From the NCBI RefSeq assembly GCF_003324165.1, contig NW_025407860.1, forward strand, positions 310,001-374,000: a stretch of 64,000 nt of DNA, written 5' to 3'. Below, one piece after another: positions 40,014 to 51,521 of this stretch. The notes under the pieces were generated by a model, which did not search any database, was not told the DNA's origin, and worked only from the letters and a program-made list of their open reading frames with translations. The first letter of the stretch is position 1; the number at the start of each line of letters is the position of its first letter. Made by a program: the position numbers and the translations under genes. Source of the DNA: Naegleria lovaniensis (lineage: Eukaryota > Heterolobosea > Eutetramitea > Acrasida > Naegleriidae).

Positions 40014-43000
40014 ATGTCCTCACAGCACCCGCACCGTTCCAAAGTTGTGGTTCGATTCAAGCCTTCATTGTCCTCGACAAGGGAACGATCCTCCTCAACG
40101 ACAAGCAACAACCACAATTCGACAAGCCAAAGCCATCAACACCAAGAATTATTTGTAGTTGAAGGAAATAATAGTATTAAGGTAGTTCAGCAGCAATCAT
40201 CCCAAGAGTCCGTAAAGACCTTTTGGCCTGCAGATGAGCCTCTTCCAAGCAAGATGGAATTTGACCGAGTTTTTAAGGGTGATGCCTCACAGGAAGCGCT
40301 GTATCAAGCAGCCATTGGCTCCTCACTCATCAAGGATCTCCTCTCGGGAATGAACCACAACATGATGGTTTATGGTACCAAAGATTCAGGAAAAACATTT
40401 TGTTTGATTGGAGGTTCTTTGGAAAAAAAAGAACACGAATACGGAATCGTTCCAAGAATCGGAATGGACCTGTTTGAGAGTATTGAGGAAGAAAGTAGTA
40501 ACGACCAACCAAATGCCAACAGAAAGGAATACAAGGTTTCTTTTGCCATGATGGAGGTATATGAAGAAAAAATATATGATCTATTAGAGCCCAATCATGC
40601 AGAGAGACACTTGTTAAATTCTCCTTACAAGGGACTGTTCGTTCATCATCTTTCTGAAATTTGTGTTGGATCCTACGATGAATTTATGGAGCTGTTACGA
40701 TTTGGAACAAAAGTTCAACAGGTGTGTAGGGCGAAAATGAACTTGGATGCGACGAAATGCCACACTGTGATATCCATCAAAGTTGTGGCCACAGACATTG
40801 ACACTGAAGAATCGTGGCACTCTTTATTGAACTGTGTGGAAATTGCTACTGGAAGTGACCGTGACTCACTCGCTCACTCCTCGTCATTTTCGTCTCTCAT
40901 TCAAACTCTATGTGCTAAACAGCAGCATGAACCTCAAAATAACCTCAATGCATGTTCCAACAATACACTCACACAAATACTTCACGAATCTTTTGGGGGA
41001 AATGCAAAGACCACTCTTATTTGTACTTGCTCTTCCTCTCCACAGAGCTATGAAGAATCATTTTCATCTCTATTATTTGGATTTTTAATCAAGACGCGAG
41101 TTTCAGGTTCAGTTCATGCCAATACTTTAAAAAGTGCATGGCAATTACAGGCCATGATAACCAAATTAGAAAAACAATTCAGTGACATGAATAGCAGCCA
41201 GTCACAATTCCCACCTAAAAAAATAGTGGAATTGGAAATGCTTGTTGAAGAATTGAAAGATAAGCATCATGCTGAGATACACAATATGAAAAACGAGAAT
41301 ACACGACTAGAAAAAGAGCTGACCACCCTCAAAAGCAACATGAAAAAACAAAAGGAAGAGAGATCCAAGTTGCAAGAAGAGCTCGATCGCACGAAGGAAT
41401 TGATGGAATCATCCAGCAAGAAGCAAGAAGATTTGCAAAGCAACCACCAATACAAGACCAAAGAACTTGAGCTGGAAATTAAATCGTTGCGAGAGCAGCT
41501 AACAGAAGAAGAGAAAAAACGCAACGAGCTATTGAAAGAGCTCGAGAACGTGAAAGAAGAGTCCAAGCTCAATACTGCACACCTGCAAGAGCTTGCCCAA
41601 AATATTTCAGAGTCCGAAGCAAGAGCAAAAATCATGTTTGGCCTCGACAAATTAACTGAAAGCAACAAGATGTATCGCTCAATGATTGGTAAACTCAACG
41701 AAAGAATCTATGACTTGGAGGAAAAATTGGAAGAATCTGAGAGAAAATTCGCAAATTTGGAGGCTGAAACTAGTTCACAAGAAGAGTTCAACTCACGAGA
41801 AATCTCTAGACTCGAAAAGGAAAACAAACAACTCTCTAAAAAAGTGAGAAAATATGAAAAAGAGCTCGAAGACATGGACGAAGAATGTGTAGATTTGGAA
41901 ATGGAGCTCAATAAATGTATTGGAGAGGTGGAAACACTTGAAGATACCACCGAAGATCTCAAAGAAAAGATTGTAAAACTTGAGAAGGAAATTTCTTCAA
42001 AAGATGAAGAAATTATCATTCTGAAAACCCAGTTGAAGAAAGCAGAAAATGAAACAATGCTGGATGAAGATTTAGAAGATTTCATTTTGGATGAGTACTC
42101 TGATAAGGTGAAAAAACTTAGAGACCAAGCTGCAGCAGTAGAAGCTAAAAAAGATCGTCTTATTGAAAAATATAAAACCGAAGCATTGGAAGAGCGAAAG
42201 AATATAAAAACCTTGGAGAAGGACTACAATAGAAAACTGGATCGTCTAGAAGACGAGCTCGAAGAAGAGAAGGAGAAATTTGAAAATATGGAGGCTGACT
42301 TCCTTGACCTCGAAGAAAAATCAGACAAGCATAAGGTAAGTCATTTATGTTACCTTTTTCAACGGTGTTCACCTATATCAATGTGTTTTCGTTCGCTCAT
42401 TTATATACCTAATGAACATTGTCACTGTGCTATTATTGTTTACTAACAATTTAGGACAAAATCAAATTACTTGAGAAAGAGTTAAAAGCCTTGGAAAAGC
42501 TATTGGAAGACAAGGATGATTTCCTTGAAAATATAAAAGCAGACTATGAAGAGAGTACCAAGTCAAAGGACAAAGATTTGGAACAATTGACAATTCACAA
42601 AGAGGCACTCAAGCAACAATTATCGGAACTTCAATCTTCTTCGAATAAGCAAGGATCTTCGGACACAGATTCATCATGGAAGCAAAAAGCTGGAAAGAAT
42701 TGGGCCAACGACTTTTTCGAAATGAAAAACAAATTGGAGAAGGTTCAAACTCTCAAAGACAAGTTTGAAAAGGAGAGTTTGCAGTCACGTCAGCAAATAC
42801 AAAGTGAAAGATCCAAACTTCAAGCAGCAAACAAAAAGATTGAGCTGCAAAATTCTAGAATCTTAGAACTTCAAAAAGAGCTCGATATGACTCGATCTCA
42901 AAAAGGTTTAAAGCATCAAGTACGAGAAAAACAAAAACAAAAGAAGCAAGAAATGCAAGAAGAGCTCGAAAAGCTGCAAAAAGCCCTAGTTGCAAACGAA

Positions 43001-43135
43001 CACGTTTCTGTCATGCAACCCAAGATTTCAAGGAGAAAGGCCGTTTTCAAACCAGCCTTCAAACATGTTCTGCAAGAGGGTGACTCGAGTAATGAACTCG
43101 CTCAGGTGTTTCAGTCTCGAGCACATAAGGAGTAA
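40014..43135 (+). CDS. kinesin-like protein with a degenerate motor
   Basis: Two exons (40014-42335, 42455-43135) give 1000 aa; the intron has a perfect TACTAAC branch sequence. The motor-like domain covers ~10-370: VVVRFKP, FDRVFKGDASQEALY, the P-loop GTKDSGKT (~121), MEVYEEKIYDLL, and the neck-proximal NTLTQILHESFGGNAKTTLICTCS. The switches are eroded: switch I reads NLDATKCHT where NxxSSRSH is usual, and switch II reads VEIATGSD where DLAGSE is usual. The protein may bind nucleotide poorly or not hydrolyse it. From ~380 to the end it is almost pure coiled coil. The ATG follows seven A. It sits beside two other probable cytoskeletal genes. Confidence 0.88.
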
Positions 43136-43260
43136 GACATTATGTAACATAATCAACTTTTCAAGCGCTCATGAAATGAATTGCATTGTGTAGTTTAATC
43201 ATAATGAGATTTTGTGTATTTCAAGTACTTTGTATTGCTCACAGGTTCATTCACAACACC

Positions 43261-43644
43261 CTACAGAACTCTATCAATCTCTGCTCGTTCCTTTTCAAAT
43301 TTATTTTTTATATTTTCCAACTTTAATGTTTTGATTTCTTGCCTCAACATTTCATTATCTTTTTTCAGTGTTTGCATTTCATTTTTGCATTTAAGGTATT
43401 GCTTGCCTTGAGACTCTATCTCTCGTTGTAAATTCTTGATAATTTCTAACAATTTGCTGTTATTTTCTTCTACAACTTGGGATGAATCAATCATTTCCGA
43501 GGACGATGCTGATTTAATCCCAACAATATCTGATGAGTGATTTGAGGAAGACGACAGATGAAAGATCTGCATTCTTAATGAGAAGTTTTCATTTCGAAGT
43601 TGTTCATTTTCCTCCATGATGGATTTTACAGAGACCGAGTTCAT
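43261..43644 (-). CDS. short coiled-coil protein
   Basis: This is a single exon of 127 aa from ATG 43644. Two coiled-coil blocks (EENEQLRNENFSLRMQI, and a longer one from NNSKLLEIIKNLQREIES onwards) flank a Ser-rich linker. No family is recognised. It is head-to-head with UPF0193 (75 bases between ATGs) and convergent with the kinesin-like gene. The frame has no ATG upstream of 43644. An alternative ATG at 43617 would start at MEENEQL. Confidence 0.6.
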   Translation of the reverse strand: MNSVSVKSIMEENEQLRNENFSLRMQIFHLSSSSNHSSDIVGIKSASSSEMIDSSQVVEENNSKLLEIIKNLQREIESQGKQYLKCKNEMQTLKKDNEMLRQEIKTLKLENIKNKFEKERAEIDRVL

Positions 43645-43718
43645 TTTACATGGAATCAAGCTTGGTTCGATTTTTTTTAAAATACCAAATTTGGCGCCAC
43701 ACGATTACAAATATAAAA

Positions 43719-44553
43719 ATGCAACAACGAACCATTCCGAATACGAAACCACAACAACATCAACACGCAACAATGCGAAAAACTTCAGCAACATCCCGAG
43801 AATTAGAAAAGAAATATAATACAGAATCATTGATCGAGAGTATGCTTTCGGAATCGAAACTCACTCATTTTCAAAAGAAGGAGGTACTTTCATCATTGAA
43901 AAATAAATCATCCTTACCGAGTTCTGGAATTGCCTTGTCAAAAAAACATGAAATGGATGATTCTTTGAGAGCATACCGATTGAAAAATCAACCAGCTTCT
44001 GTGGATTTGTTTCCAGACTCCAATAAGGGAAAATTTACAACAAAGAAAAAATTGTTTGACCAGTCCCTGTTTCAGCGAGAGGTATTTAGGCCCTCTGCAA
44101 CAGGTAAGTAGGCGAGTCTGGAAGAATTATTACGAATTGATTTTAATCCGTGTGACACTTGATTTTTGGTAACGGCTTGATGTTTAGTGGATCGAGAAAG
44201 AGAAAAGAATTTACTGGCGACATACAATGAATTTGGAGGAAAACAATCAACGCCCTCTGTTATTATAAAAGGAAGAATTGATAAACAAGTAGTGACGCCT
44301 CCAAAGCAAACTCAACCTCAAAAAAGTAGAATGGAAGAGAGTAAGTGTTTTTTAAATTGATTTCAAACTTATATGAGTGACGTACATTGATTAACGGGAT
44401 TTATGATCTACAGTTGAGGAAGAAATTAACGATCGATTGCTGTTCATAGAAGAAATGGAACAGAACGGAGCAATGAACAGGGAACAAAAACAAATAATAC
44501 TTGCTCAAATCGATGAGTACGTGAGAGAGATGAATGCAATTTGTTCCAAATGA
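43719..44553 (+). CDS. UPF0193/EVG1 family protein (C22orf23 homolog)
   Basis: Exons 43719-44103, 44188-44340 and 44414-44553 join to 225 aa. The match to the human C22orf23 (UPF0193, EVG1) pattern is clear across the length: a helix with LIESMLSESKLTHFQKK followed by SLKNKSSLP, a middle FQREVFRPSATG, then VDREREKNLLATYNEFGGK, and a C-terminal EEEINDRLLFIEEMEQNG with REQKQIILAQIDEYVREM. The family occurs in ciliated eukaryotes and is linked to cilia and flagella by its distribution; its molecular role is not settled. That fits an organism with a transient flagellate stage. Introns are 84 and 73 nt. Confidence 0.85.
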
Positions 44554-44694
44554 TAAGGTTGAGCTTGTGAAACGATGGTTCTGTAAATATGAAAAAACCT
44601 GTTATTACGCAAGGCACTATGCTAATCAATGCTGAACGTGTTAATGATGGAGATTGGAATAATTATATAAATAAAAGAATGAATCATTAAATAT

Positions 44695-46794
44695 TTATTC
44701 AAAGTCTTCCATGTCTTGCTCTTCAGTCTTTGGCTTTTGAGCTCTTCCAGCCTTCAGAATCTCATCAACATAAAGTAATTGAGTGGCAGTAAAAGTAGCA
44801 GCTTCCAGTGTTTGTTGCTTTACAATATAATTGTCGAAAATACCTGCTTGAATTGGGTCAATGGCGTCACCTGTGTAAATTTCTAGACCTGCAATTTGTC
44901 CCTTTTGATGTTTTTCTTGAAGCTTGATTAAAATGTCTTGTGTGTCAAATCCAGAGTTTTGAGCGAGAGCCTTTGGAATAATCAAAAGAGCCTCAGCAAA
45001 ACATTTCACACCTAGCTTTGTTCTTCCTTCCACAGTTTCAGCATACTTCATTAAATGATCATGGAGAGCAATTTCAAAAGCACCTGCACCTGGAATCACA
45101 ACACCATCTTCAATAGCATTCTTGACAGCTCTCAATCCGTCTCTCACTGCATCCTTGACTTGAGCAATGCTGTGCTTGTTTGGACCCTTCAACAAAATAG
45201 TACAACTGTGTGGATTCTTGCATCCTTCAACAAGAGTATACTTTTCCTCGCCAATCACTTGTTCATAAACATGGTCAGCATAACCCAAAGTCTCTGGTGT
45301 CAATTCTTCAACACTATTCACAGCCACACCTCCACAAGCCAATGTCAAACGTTCCATATTTCTTCTCTTAGCTCTTCTTAAAGCAATAATACCAGCCTTG
45401 GCAAACATTTCAAGTGAAATTGGATCAACACCCTTTTGATTAATAACCACAAAATTCTTAGATGGGTCATCTCCACACACTTGATGCTTCAAGTCAATAA
45501 TCTTTTGAACACGTTCATCAACAACTTTTCTTTCTGCGTCAACAAGTTGTTTTCTCTTTTCAGCGCTGTTCAATTGGAAAGAAGAGTGAACTTCGGATTT
45601 TTCATATTCCAAACCAACATTGCATGTTAAAATGTAACAATTTTTAGCCTCACGTTTCATATCGGGATGACGAGCTCCATGGTCCAACACCAATCCATTC
45701 ACATATCTAGTTTCCACGTCCATCTTGTGTTGCATGTGCATGAGTTCAACCATGAACAAGTCAATTGGTTGATTTTCAATTTGAATACACTTGATAGCAT
45801 CAACAATAATGTCAGCCATTTGATTGGCAAGTTCTGGATAGAGCTTGGTTTGGAGAGCTGTTCTGGCAACGCTTACCAAAACTTCACGATCGACCTTAAT
45901 TCGTTGTTTCATTTGTTCCATGTACGTGTCGAGGAATTTTCTACTTTCGGCCTTGGCCAAATAGAAGCCTTCAATAAGTAATGAAGGATGCAAACCTTCA
46001 AGCAAATATCTGTTTGCTTGTTGTAACATTTCACCAATGAGTAAAACTGTTGTTGTGGTTCCGTCTCCTGTAATATCATCTTGGGCTGTGGCCGTACGGG
46101 CAATGAGAGCTGCTGTAGGATGTTGAATTTGCTGCACAATTGTGTGAGTATGGCATGTCAATCATGATGAATATTAATGTCATGTCGAAACGGGAGACAA
46201 TCATGGATTGAAGAATGTATTTGAAAATCATGGACAAGATTGATGAATGGATGACAGCAGCAGTACGAAAGTGGTGATTGTTAATTTTCACCACCAATGT
46301 ACATTATGTTGACCAACAACAAATACACATGAAAACCCGTTATTGACGAAAAAAGTCTAAAAAGTAAACATACCATTTCGTTGAGGAGAATACTACCATC
46401 CTTTGTAATTCTGAGATCACCAGCACCACTCACCAACCTATCATGATGTTAAATTTTTGATATCGGAAAATGATTGTATCATCAATGTGGTATCAAACGA
46501 GCAATGACCCAACCAACACCATACAACCATCATGTTCACAAGATTAGAACCAATTTGAATTCGGATTGTTGTATACAATGAGACAATACAAAACATTAGG
46601 TACGTTATCCAATATAAGAATTTTAAGAGTCTACAACTACTACTCATCAACACATACATTTTGAGGGTACCTCTTGGTCCAATATTACTCTTCAAGAGAT
46701 TTTGAATGGAACCCGCTGCAGCAATGTTTATCAGACGGGCCTCTGAAATGTTGGCAGAGTCTGCGTTTGGATTCAGTAATTGCAAGCCACTCAT
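44695..46794 (-). CDS. CCT6: T-complex chaperonin subunit CCT6 (zeta)
   Basis: CCT is the cytosolic group II chaperonin that folds actin and tubulin. Exons 46794-46658, 46437-46374 and 46131-44695 join in frame to 545 aa, the normal subunit length. The nucleotide-binding [14 protein letters not shown] and [14 protein letters not shown] (GDG at 89-91) are present, as are [54 protein letters not shown], and [13 protein letters not shown]. These follow the zeta subunit almost word for word. The intron positions lie just before LVSGAG and just before QIQHPTA. The tail is acidic (EEQDMEDFE) instead of the usual short end. It is convergent with UPF0193. Confidence 0.96.
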
Positions 46795-47186
46795 GATGAT
46801 GACGAGGATATTGTTGTTGTTGTATTATTTTTTTTGATAAAAAAATTTTCGGAAATGGTTTCCGCTTCATACAACACCCCTGGCGATTTGAACGCATCCA
46901 TCGATTGAAAGACCTCTTTCAAAGCTATTGATCATTACCTTGGAATTTCGATTCAATAATTGTTGGGTAATTAATGATTTATATAATAGATTTATTTGGA
47001 AAATGATGTGTCACAAAAGACAAATGGTGCTTCTCTAGAGTCACTCATGGTGTCAAAAACATGTGAGGGCTGGGAATGAACAATAATTTCAACAAAATCT
47101 TTTCTGCTGATCATATGTACCTATGATACTCGTATGAAATGTCACTAATTGTGAATATGGTTAAAGGTCAACCAGTTTAATCCTCC
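46795..47186. other. intergenic, upstream of CCT6
   Basis: About 390 bases, AT-rich, with no supported gene. An eight-T run lies at ~46830. Confidence 0.35.
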
Positions 47187-48596
47187 TTACAAGGATGTGG
47201 AGCCATAACCATTGCAAGTCGTAACAATAGCCGCAGAATTGAACGAAGATTTCGAAAATGCTTGTTGCAAATACACTGGGTTATTTCCCTTAAACAGTTT
47301 GAGAGCATCTTCTGGTTTCGATCGAGCTGGGCTTTTCATGGGTAAAAGTCTTTTTCGTTTCGATTTTCTGACATCTCTAGAAAGTGCAGAAAGAGCTTCC
47401 AGTCGTTGAACAAGACTATTCGAAGGATTGACAGCACAAGTTTCTCCTGATTTTTGAGAGCGAGCATGTTTGGTTGTGTTCATTTGAGACTCTGAGAAAG
47501 GATTCGTGATATTGTTCAAAGTAGCATTATTCAGTGTGATACCAATATTTGCATTATTGGACGAGATTATGGAATGTAGAACGTATGGATATGAGGTAAG
47601 ATTTGAATTGTGGTTGGAAGTGTCATCGTCATCTTCATCTTGCTCAGTTTTTGCTGGAGATGGCTTGTTTCGCTTTTTTAAGGTTGTTGCTGCAGAGTTA
47701 AATCCGTCATGAGCTGCATCATTTTCTTCTTCATCGTCATGGCCTCGAGGAGAAGATTCCAATTCCTTACTTGTTCCTCGTTTCATGTAATGACGTTTCT
47801 GCAGAGAAGTTGCATTCGATGAGCTGCCGCCACTACTACTTGCAGAGGATACATAATCATACATGTTATCTTCCATTGCTGCATTGGTGGTGGTTCCACT
47901 CAATTCCAAGTGTGGCAACGATGGAGTTGTGGAAGAGGAAGTTGAGTGAACTGAACTCTCAGCACCACTCTTTGCTCGTTTCTTCAATGGTAATCGAATG
48001 GGTGACGACGAGCCAGATTGTTTTTCAAGTTTCACTTGACCATCTTCATTGGAAGAAGATGATGCATCATTGCTTTCATAGTCATCATCTTCTTCTTCTT
48101 CACTGACTGCACGCTGTTGTTTGAAAGTGCTCACAGCCGTTTCCTCTTCGTCGTATTCGTTTTCTTCGTCTTCTTCATCTTTGACTTCATCTTCGTCCAT
48201 GACTTCGTCTTCTTCTTCTTCTTCCTCGAGACTATCTTCATCTTCTGCAGCTGCAATTGCTACTGCATTCACATTCTTCTTGGTTGCATTTCGTGTGGAT
48301 TTCTTTCTCTTCTTGATGGCAGAGGCTGCGCTTGATGCTTTTCTTCTTCTCTTGGCACTGGAAGAGGAACCATTCGCTTTTTCACTTCCTCCTTCTTGTT
48401 GTTTTCGATGTTTGTACCACAATCGATAGCATCGATCACATAACTCTCCTTGAGCCAATTCTCTCTCAAAGAAGCTGCACAAGACATCGACATTCTTGGT
48501 ATGCACCTTGTATCGGCAACTAAAGATGGTGGGAGGATGAGTTCGGGCACATACCACACACATACGTTCGCGTGATGAGGATGATTTGTTGGTCAT
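47187..48596 (-). CDS. acidic protein with an N-terminal Cys motif
   Basis: The frame encodes 469 aa from the first ATG (48596); the frame upstream to 48647 has none. The first ~65 residues contain Cys13, Cys16, Cys27, Cys40, Cys53 and Cys56 in the pattern CVVC ... C ... C ... CDRC, with His20, His32 and His63 nearby and a basic YKHRKQQ end; this could be a small zinc-binding domain. The rest is disordered: Ser and Asp/Glu runs (~130-190), basic KKRKKS and KKRAKS patches, and a C-terminal RKSKRKRLLP cluster. A nuclear, chromatin-associated role is plausible but inferred. No named family is recognised. Confidence 0.7.
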   Translation of the reverse strand: MTNKSSSSRERMCVVCARTHPPTIFSCRYKVHTKNVDVLCSFFERELAQGELCDRCYRLWYKHRKQQEGGSEKANGSSSSAKRRRKASSAASAIKKRKKSTRNATKKNVNAVAIAAAEDEDSLEEEEEEDEVMDEDEVKDEEDEENEYDEEETAVSTFKQQRAVSEEEEDDDYESNDASSSSNEDGQVKLEKQSGSSSPIRLPLKKRAKSGAESSVHSTSSSTTPSLPHLELSGTTTNAAMEDNMYDYVSSASSSGGSSSNATSLQKRHYMKRGTSKELESSPRGHDDEEENDAAHDGFNSAATTLKKRNKPSPAKTEQDEDDDDTSNHNSNLTSYPYVLHSIISSNNANIGITLNNATLNNITNPFSESQMNTTKHARSQKSGETCAVNPSNSLVQRLEALSALSRDVRKSKRKRLLPMKSPARSKPEDALKLFKGNNPVYLQQAFSKSSFNSAAIVTTCNGYGSTSL

Positions 48597-50512
48597 TCTG
48601 AAATCGAGGCGAGGGTGTGTCTTTTTTGAAGAGGCTCTCAGGTTCACCGGAAAATGAAATATTGGATGAAATCAAGGCTTGATATGATGGTACAAGGTAA
48701 TGAATGCTATTGCAATAATGTTGAGTAGTGTGTGGTTTTATCCTCTGTGATTTGCAATGCGTGTGTGCGTTTGTGTGCGTGTTTTAAAGGATGTATGCAA
48801 GGAATTGCAATGGATGATGGTGAACCACAAGTAATTGATATTGTAATCAGTATTTTGCAAAATGTTAGGGTAAATATTTCAACAGTAGCAGCAGTAGTAG
48901 TGGTAGTAGTATTGAGAGAGAACAAAACCGTAAAATATAATGCAATAAGATATCAACAGGTAGTATGAATAATGAACCAAGAAGAAGCAAAAGAGTGATG
49001 GATCGGGGATGGTTCCCAACGAGAGAAATGGTGAATATAATATTATCAGAGCAGCCAGAGGATATAGAGGAACACACAGATTGTGCAGTGTGTTGGTGGC
49101 CACCAGTTCGCGTTTTTTAATTCAGAGCAAAAGTGGCGAATGAATGCAGAATGATGATCAAATTTGGAGTCGACCATTATAACAAAGAAATGTTGATCGT
49201 GTCGTAGTGGTCGTCATGGTGGTGGTAGTGTGTGTTGATGGTAAATGTAGTAGTATTTGAATCGTTGGTGTGGTTGTAATAGTATTGATTCAATTATACG
49301 AGAGAAAGTGCATTATCCATAGAAAGTAGAGAATTGATAGGTGCCATCATATGATGTGCATTTGAAGAATGAAGTGGGTGACCATCATGTTACCATGAAG
49401 TTTGATCAAAAGAGAACACCACAGGCACATCATCATGATATCAATTCATTGAAATTTCATATGGAATTGCGTTCCGTGTGTGGGGCAAAAGTTCGGAAAG
49501 GCAATGAAATCATCATCACGAAACGTATCATATACAAAATGCATTCAATCCAATATATATATATATAAACACACATCAACCATAGAACAATGGAGCAAGC
49601 ACGTGCATTCCGTGCAGTAGTATTTATCCATCCATCGCGTTTCAATCAGTGTGTGTGAGGATTGCAATCAACATTTATCAACAACACCAATGAAAACGAA
49701 TCATGTCGATGAGAACATGAATGCATGACACAAATTCTCATTGACTCATAGACACGCTCTCATGAACAACAACCTACCTTTCTGTTTTGTCTCAATCTGC
49801 ACTGTTGATGTATCGCTCTGAAAACACACAACAAATATATGAGAGGAAAATGCAACACTGCTTTTTTTTGTTGTTGAGTGTTGGATGGGGTGATGATGCA
49901 TTACCCGAGTGACGACTCTCGAAAATGCAATAATTCCGGATCGATTGAAGCGAGACTCGGGTGGTGGTTGATGTTGAGTGAACGATCTATGAGGCTGGTG
50001 TGGTGTCCCAACAGTCGAGAGAGAGCACAACAGAGCGCAGAGTATCGGGTGCTCAGACCAAATTTTGGAATGTTGGAATTTCAACGATCGTGTTCTGGGT
50101 TGGGATCTCCTTTTAGGATGAATCATTGAAAGGGATGAAGAATGGTTGTGTTGCCAAATCATGGAATGAAAATTTCAAGAGCAGGGTTTTGAGTTGGTGA
50201 TTGTCATGACATATGCGTTTGCATCATTGATGATCATTGTCATTCATGAAACAAAGCCAACGAAACTGACTTTACTCGTATCATTTTCCTAAAAAGTAGA
50301 GGTTTGCATTTATGTACTAGACCTCCTAAATAGCACCAAAAAAAATTACAAAGTGTGTGATCGTTCACACACAAAATGCACCTCGACTGGCCTATCACTA
50401 ATAAATTACAATGATTTTCAATTTATAAAAAAATCAAATGAATCATGCAATAATTCAATGGATTGATGAACTCATTCACACACATTCCATCCAAATATAT
50501 AAAATTAAAAAT
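48597..50512. other. 1.9-kb stretch without a supported gene
   Basis: This is the longest gene-free interval. Short frames exist on both strands (for example 49746-50162 minus, 139 codons), but their products are Ser/His/Gln-rich with no domain. It contains simple sequence: (AGTAGT)n near 48890 and (TA)n at ~49554-49568. It lies upstream of the Cys-motif gene and downstream of the four-TM gene. Confidence 0.4.
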
Positions 50513-51103
50513 TTACAAATCATCATTGGATAATCTCGAATACTGTCCTGGTTCACCCATCTTGTAACGTGTTGTGGATTTCACCACAGAAATCATTCTC
50601 GAAATTCCACAACAACAAATTGGTAATAAACAACACAACAAAATAAAACCACTCACACCAATCCAAGTTCCAACGAGAATTTTCTGTTTGGTATATTCAT
50701 CGAGTTCTGAAGAATTGTTATTTGGATTTGGATTTGGTTGTTTTAAAATCGACTCTAAATGCAAGGAATAAACAACAATTAAGGAAATGACAGCACCGAT
50801 GGAAAGTAAAATCCAAATGAACCAATGAATGGAACATCCGATGAGATATTTACGAGAAATGCTTGCATTATTGGATCCAAAACAATCCACAATGGATGCA
50901 ATACCAATGACACCTGTCAAAATAAAAATTGAAAGTGCAGTGTAGGTGAGAATGGAAAAGACTAGATCATTTCCTTCGAGATGGACATTGTTTTTCACTG
51001 TAAGGACAATTTGTGCAATCAGATAGGCAAGTGACGGAAAGAGGAGAATGAGAGAGCCAAGCACTACTCCAATGATGGATTTGTCGCAACTTGCTTTGGA
51101 CAT
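50513..51103 (-). CDS. four-transmembrane protein, paralog of the gene at 23417
   Basis: This single-exon gene of 196 aa has four hydrophobic segments (IIGVVLGSLILLFPSLAYLIAQIVL; FSILTYTALSIFILTGVIGI; WFIWILLSIGAVISLIVVYSL; WIGVSGFILLCCLLPICCCGI). The same landmarks occur as in the 23417 gene: IVDC after TM2, a CS-H/I-W element entering TM3, and LLCC-LPICCCGISR ending TM4 with a short Ser/Tyr tail. An Asn/Pro-rich loop lies between TM3 and TM4 (NPNPNNNSS). The Cys-rich end of TM4 may be acylated. Function is unknown. The ATG lacks an A run. Confidence 0.8.
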   Translation of the reverse strand: MSKASCDKSIIGVVLGSLILLFPSLAYLIAQIVLTVKNNVHLEGNDLVFSILTYTALSIFILTGVIGIASIVDCFGSNNASISRKYLIGCSIHWFIWILLSIGAVISLIVVYSLHLESILKQPNPNPNNNSSELDEYTKQKILVGTWIGVSGFILLCCLLPICCCGISRMISVVKSTTRYKMGEPGQYSRLSNDDL

Positions 51104-51521
51104 GGTGAAAATTTACAAATAGTGGAAGATGATGATTTTTTTTGTGTTAATTTTAAATGATTGGTAATTTGAGAGATATGGATTCAATGCAATTACAATA
51201 GTGTCACCAATTTTCTTGATTCGAGGATGATGATAGATGTAGTACTGCAGAAGAATTGTGTTTGGTATCAAACCCGAAGAATTTGAAAGAAGCGTGTGAC
51301 GTGTGGCAGGTGCTGGTTGGTATTTTTTTGCTGTGTGAAAGCGTGGAGTTGTCATTTAATTATAATCAAAAAGCTTAGTGATTTTAATCGTCTTTACGAA
51401 GGAACAACCAACGAACGTAACAATGAATAAAATAGTGTAATTGGTCAAATATTTTCTTTAATATACCTGGTCTCACGCACCACATTGTAATCTTTTTAGC
51501 AAGCAAAAAAAATGTATTTAT
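51104..51521. other. intergenic
   Basis: About 420 bases between two minus-strand genes. AT-rich; no supported content. Confidence 0.3.

Noticed and set aside
41267-42085. Minus-strand Ser/Phe-rich frames opposite the kinesin coiled coil
   Set aside because: Typical shadows of Glu/Lys/Leu-rich coiled-coil coding sequence.
48121-48429. Plus-strand poly-Ser frame
   Set aside because: Shadow of the acidic runs in the Cys-motif gene.
49746-50162. Minus-strand 139-codon frame in the 1.9-kb gap
   Set aside because: No ATG with a good context, no recognisable motif, and Ser/His-rich composition.
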